In this document: piece by piece, positions 61,401 to 64,000 of the stretch
Layout of the letters: every line of letters begins with the position of its first letter
Position numbering within the stretch: the first letter of the stretch is position 1
Assembly: GCF_028372415.1 (NCBI RefSeq)
Contig: NC_092875.1
Span: 34,118,817-34,182,816 of the forward strand
DNA from: Notamacropus eugenii
Lineage: Eukaryota > Chordata > Mammalia > Diprotodontia > Macropodidae
Reading direction: 5' to 3'
Length of the DNA: 64,000 nt
Notes under the pieces: generated by a model
Databases searched by the model: none
The model's input: only the letters and a program-made list of their open reading frames with translations
Told to the model about the DNA's origin: nothing
Translations under genes and position numbers: made by a program

Positions 61401-61868
61401 TTATTTTTGTCTTTTATTTTTTGGTTTTCAACATTCACTTTTATAAGATTTTGAATTTCAAATTTTTTTCTCCCTTTCTCCCTCCCTTCCCCCCCCTCCA
61501 AAATGACAAGCAATCTGATATAGGTTACACATGTACAATCATATTAAACATATTTCCACATTAGTCATGTTGTGAAAGAATCAGAATAAAAAGGAAAAAA
61601 AAGAGAAAAAAATTGAAAATAGCATACTTTGATCTGTATTCAGATTCCATAGTTCTTTCTCTGGATGTGAATAGCATTTTCCATCATGAGTCTTTTGGAA
61701 TTGTCTTAGATATTGTATTGCTGAGAAGAAATAAGTCTATAAAAGTTGGTTATTGAACAATGTTGCTGTTACCATGTACAATGTTCTCTTAATTCTGTTC
61801 ATTTCACTCAGCATCAATTCATATAAGTTTTTCCAGGTTTTTCTCAAATCTACCTGTTCATCATTTCT
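61400..61868 (-). repeat. L1 3' end, antisense (marsupial type), copy A
   Basis: 'acatgtacaatcatattaaa', 'attccatagttctttctctg', 'tcagcatcaattcatataag' are the antisense L1 3' end. Confidence 0.7.
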
Positions 61869-62525
61869 TTTTTAAAAAAATTATTTGTTTCAGTTTTCAA
61901 CAATCACTTCCAAAAGTTTTAAATTTTCTCTCCCACTCTCTCCCCTCCCACCTCGAGACATCATGTAATCTTTTATGAGTGCTATACTTACACTCATATT
62001 AAACGCATTTTCACGTTAGTCATGTTGCATAAAAGAATTAAAATTAATGGGAAAAGCCATGAGAAAAACCAAACCAAACCAAAACATAACACAAGAGAAA
62101 TAATCTGGTTCATTCTGAGTTCTGATCCCATAGTTCTTTCTCTAGATGTGGATGACATTTTGCCTCGAGTCCTTTGGGAATGTTTTAGGTTCATGCTTCA
62201 CTGTGAAGGATTAAGTCTACCAGAAAAAAATCCTCACACATTGTGGTTGTTACTGTGTACAGTGTTCTCCTGGTTCTGCTCATTTCACTTAGCATCAGTT
62301 CATATAAGTCTTTCCAGGTTTTTCTAAAGTTTGCCTTATTTCATTACATTCATATCCCACAACTTGTTCAGTCATCCATTCCCCAGTTGATGGGCATCTA
62401 CTCGATTTCCAGTTCTTGGCCACCACAAAAAGAGCTGCTGTAAATATTTTTGTATATGTGAGACCTTTTCCTTTTTCATGATCTCTTTGGGATACAGACA
62501 TAGTAGTGGTAAATACCCCTTTCTA
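61869..62525 (-). repeat. L1 3' end, antisense (marsupial type), copy B
   Basis: It restarts the same order as copy A ('ttttcaacaatcacttccaa', 'gtcatgttgcataaaagaat') and continues further: 'ccccagttgatgggcatcta', 'aagagctgctgtaaatattt', 'gtatatgtgagaccttttcc'. Two head-to-tail copies, so separate insertions. Confidence 0.75.
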
Positions 62526-62604
62526 AAAGCTAATTAAATCTGTCTGGCTAATTGAAAACCAATGGGGAGCATATCAGATGGAGGCTTGTGAGCAGCAATA
62601 GAGA

Positions 62605-62875
62605 ATAAGGGAAAGGAGAAAGCATTTATTTAGTGCCTGCTATAAAGCAGGCTTGGTGCTAAGTGCTTTTACAAATATTCTCCCATTTGATCCTCATCAC
62701 AACCTTGGAAAGTAAGTGCTATTATGGTCCCCATGTAATAGTCAAAGTAAGGCAAATATATTAAGTGATTTGCTCAGGGTCACAGAAATAGTAAGCACCT
62801 AAAGTCAGATTTGAACTCAGGACATTTCAGCCTCAGACCCAGTGCTCTATCGAGTGGGTTACCTAGCTGACTGAG
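62605..62875 (+). repeat. MIR/THER1-type SINE, near full length
   Basis: 'gcttggtgctaagtgctttt', 'ccatttgatcctcatcacaa', 'gatttgctcagggtcacaga', 'cagtgctctatcgagtgggt'. Confidence 0.8.
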
Positions 62876-63009
62876 ATTAGAAAGTCTTCACACTCTTAGT
62901 TACCCCTAGAACCCTGAGGGAAGATGTAAAATCTACCACTGTTTGGGAACCTAGCCTTTAAATGTTAATGGAAGTTTGGAGAAAGTAAACTCAGAAGGAT
63001 GTTATACTT

Positions 63010-63195
63010 AAAACAACTTGTTAGGTAGGTCATCCAAGGATTTTCATCCCCATTTTACATATGAGGAAACTGAGGCTCAGAGAATTGAAGAGATTTGCCC
63101 AATATTATATAGCTAGTGAGCATCTTGTAGCATCATTTGAACCTAGCTCTCCTGATTCTAGATCTAGAATTCTTTCCCTTGCACCACAAAAGCTG
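63010..63195 (+). repeat. MIR-type SINE
   Basis: 'catatgaggaaactgaggct', 'cagagaattgaagagatttg', 'cccaatattatatagctagt'. Confidence 0.75.
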
Positions 63196-63600
63196 CTCCG
63201 CTCCTACTTTTCCAGTCTTCTTATGCCTTATCCTTTTCCATGTGCTCTGCAATCCAGGTATACTGGCCTACTGGTATCCTCAAACAGGTTACTACATCTC
63301 CCATCTCCACACCTTTGCACTGGCTGTCCCCCACACATGGAATGCCCTCCATCTTCACCTCTGCCTCCTGGTTTCCTTCAAGACTCAAGCAGCACCTGCT
63401 CCAGAAGCCCTTTCCCAGGGCTCCTAACTGCTGGTGTTGTCTCCTCTCGACTTACCTTGCTTCTGTTCTCTCTGAATCTTCAGGTTGTCTCTCCCATTAG
63501 AATAGTGTAGATGCTCATTCCATTAGACTGTAAGATCCTTGAGGGCAGATGCTGTTTTGCATTAGCTTTTGTATCCCTGGAGTTTAGCACATTCACTAAA
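63195..63600 (+). repeat. L2 LINE 3' region
   Basis: 'cctttgcactggctgtcccc', 'tggaatgccctccatcttca', 'gtttccttcaagactcaagc', then 'cattagactgtaagatcctt' and 'gagggcagatgctgttttgc'. A well kept L2 3' end. Confidence 0.75.
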
Positions 63601-63689
63601 TCTAAAGGATGCACAGAAATTCAACAGGTGGAGAAGGGAAGGGAGGACATTCCAGGGGCAGGGAAAAGAGGACAATCAAAGGCATAGGA

Positions 63690-64000
63690 TAAGCCTATTT
63701 AAGAGCAGCTAGAGGGTTCAATCAGGTATCGGTAAAGCCTGAGTTCAAATGTGGACTCACTTATTAGCTGTGTCACCCATCACTTGTGCAGCTAAGGGTG
63801 CCATAGGCCTGGAGTCAGGAAGACTCCCCTTTCTGAGTACAAATCTGGCTCAGACACTTACTAGTTGTGTGACCCTGGACAAGTCATTTCATCCTGCTTG
63901 CCTCAGTTTCCTCATCTGTAAAATGAGCTGGAGAAGGAAATGGCAACCCATTCTAGTATCTCTGCCAAGAAAACATCAAATCTGGATTAAAATACTTAAT
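63690..64000 (+). repeat. SINE scrap and marsupial CORE-SINE reaching the window edge
   Basis: 'gcctgagttcaaatgtggac' (scrap), then 'ccataggcctggagtcagga', 'gtgaccctggacaagtcatt', 'gagctggagaaggaaatggc'. The last copy runs to or past the window end. Confidence 0.75.

Noticed and set aside
54100-64000. TMEM116 coding exons expected divergent from ERP29
   Set aside because: I looked for multi-helix membrane-protein exons with flanking splice sites on plus and recognised none; the open frames there lie in SINE and L1 sequence. The gene may begin with noncoding exons or lie further right.

Overview
The window is vertebrate nuclear DNA, most likely from a marsupial. It holds nearly all of one multi-exon gene and the whole of a second. 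The marsupial call rests on the repeats. Dozens of tRNA-headed CORE-SINE copies are present, some with the 'gagctggagaaggaaatgg' tail I know from marsupial SINEs. There are several antisense 3' ends of a marsupial-type L1, plus older MIR, L2, L3/CR1 and hAT remnants. No Alu or other eutherian-specific repeat was recognised. Family names come from memory of consensus sequences, not from a search.

Layout. 1-5745 is the end of intron 1 of NAA25 (auxiliary subunit of the NatB N-terminal acetyltransferase); its first exon lies to the left of the window. NAA25 exons 2-24 run on the plus strand from 5746 to the stop codon at 40176-40178. All 23 exons are open, have GT/AG borders and agree in phase. 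They would give a protein of about 971 residues if exon 1 is like the human one. The 3' UTR follows and probably reaches about 43030. 43030-50540 is repeat-filled intergenic DNA. ERP29 (ER luminal chaperone) lies on the minus strand as three coding exons, 53098 down to 50756, 262 residues, with a poly(A) signal at 50557-50562. The two genes are tail to tail, the same arrangement as ERP29-NAA25 on human 12q24. 53100-64000 holds the GC-rich ERP29 promoter side, a very large G-rich minisatellite, a tetranucleotide array and then dense SINE/LINE debris. In mammals TMEM116 starts divergently from ERP29; I could not recognise a TMEM116 coding exon here.

The two genes share no pathway. NAA25 works in the cytosol with the catalytic subunit NAA20, acetylating nascent chains that start Met-Asp/Glu/Asn/Gln. 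ERP29 works in the ER lumen on secretory protein folding and export. Their neighbourhood is conserved synteny, not an operon-like unit.

The more unusual signals are: a 21-nt in-frame microexon-like segment and an 85-nt poison-exon-like segment, both in NAA25 intron 15; about 26 copies of a ~32-bp G-rich unit just upstream of ERP29; an ERP29 intron 2 that is mostly a CAGACA-type array and free of stops in the exon 2 frame; and several tandem duplications close to NAA25 splice sites. I saw no evidence for a wholly new multi-gene system.
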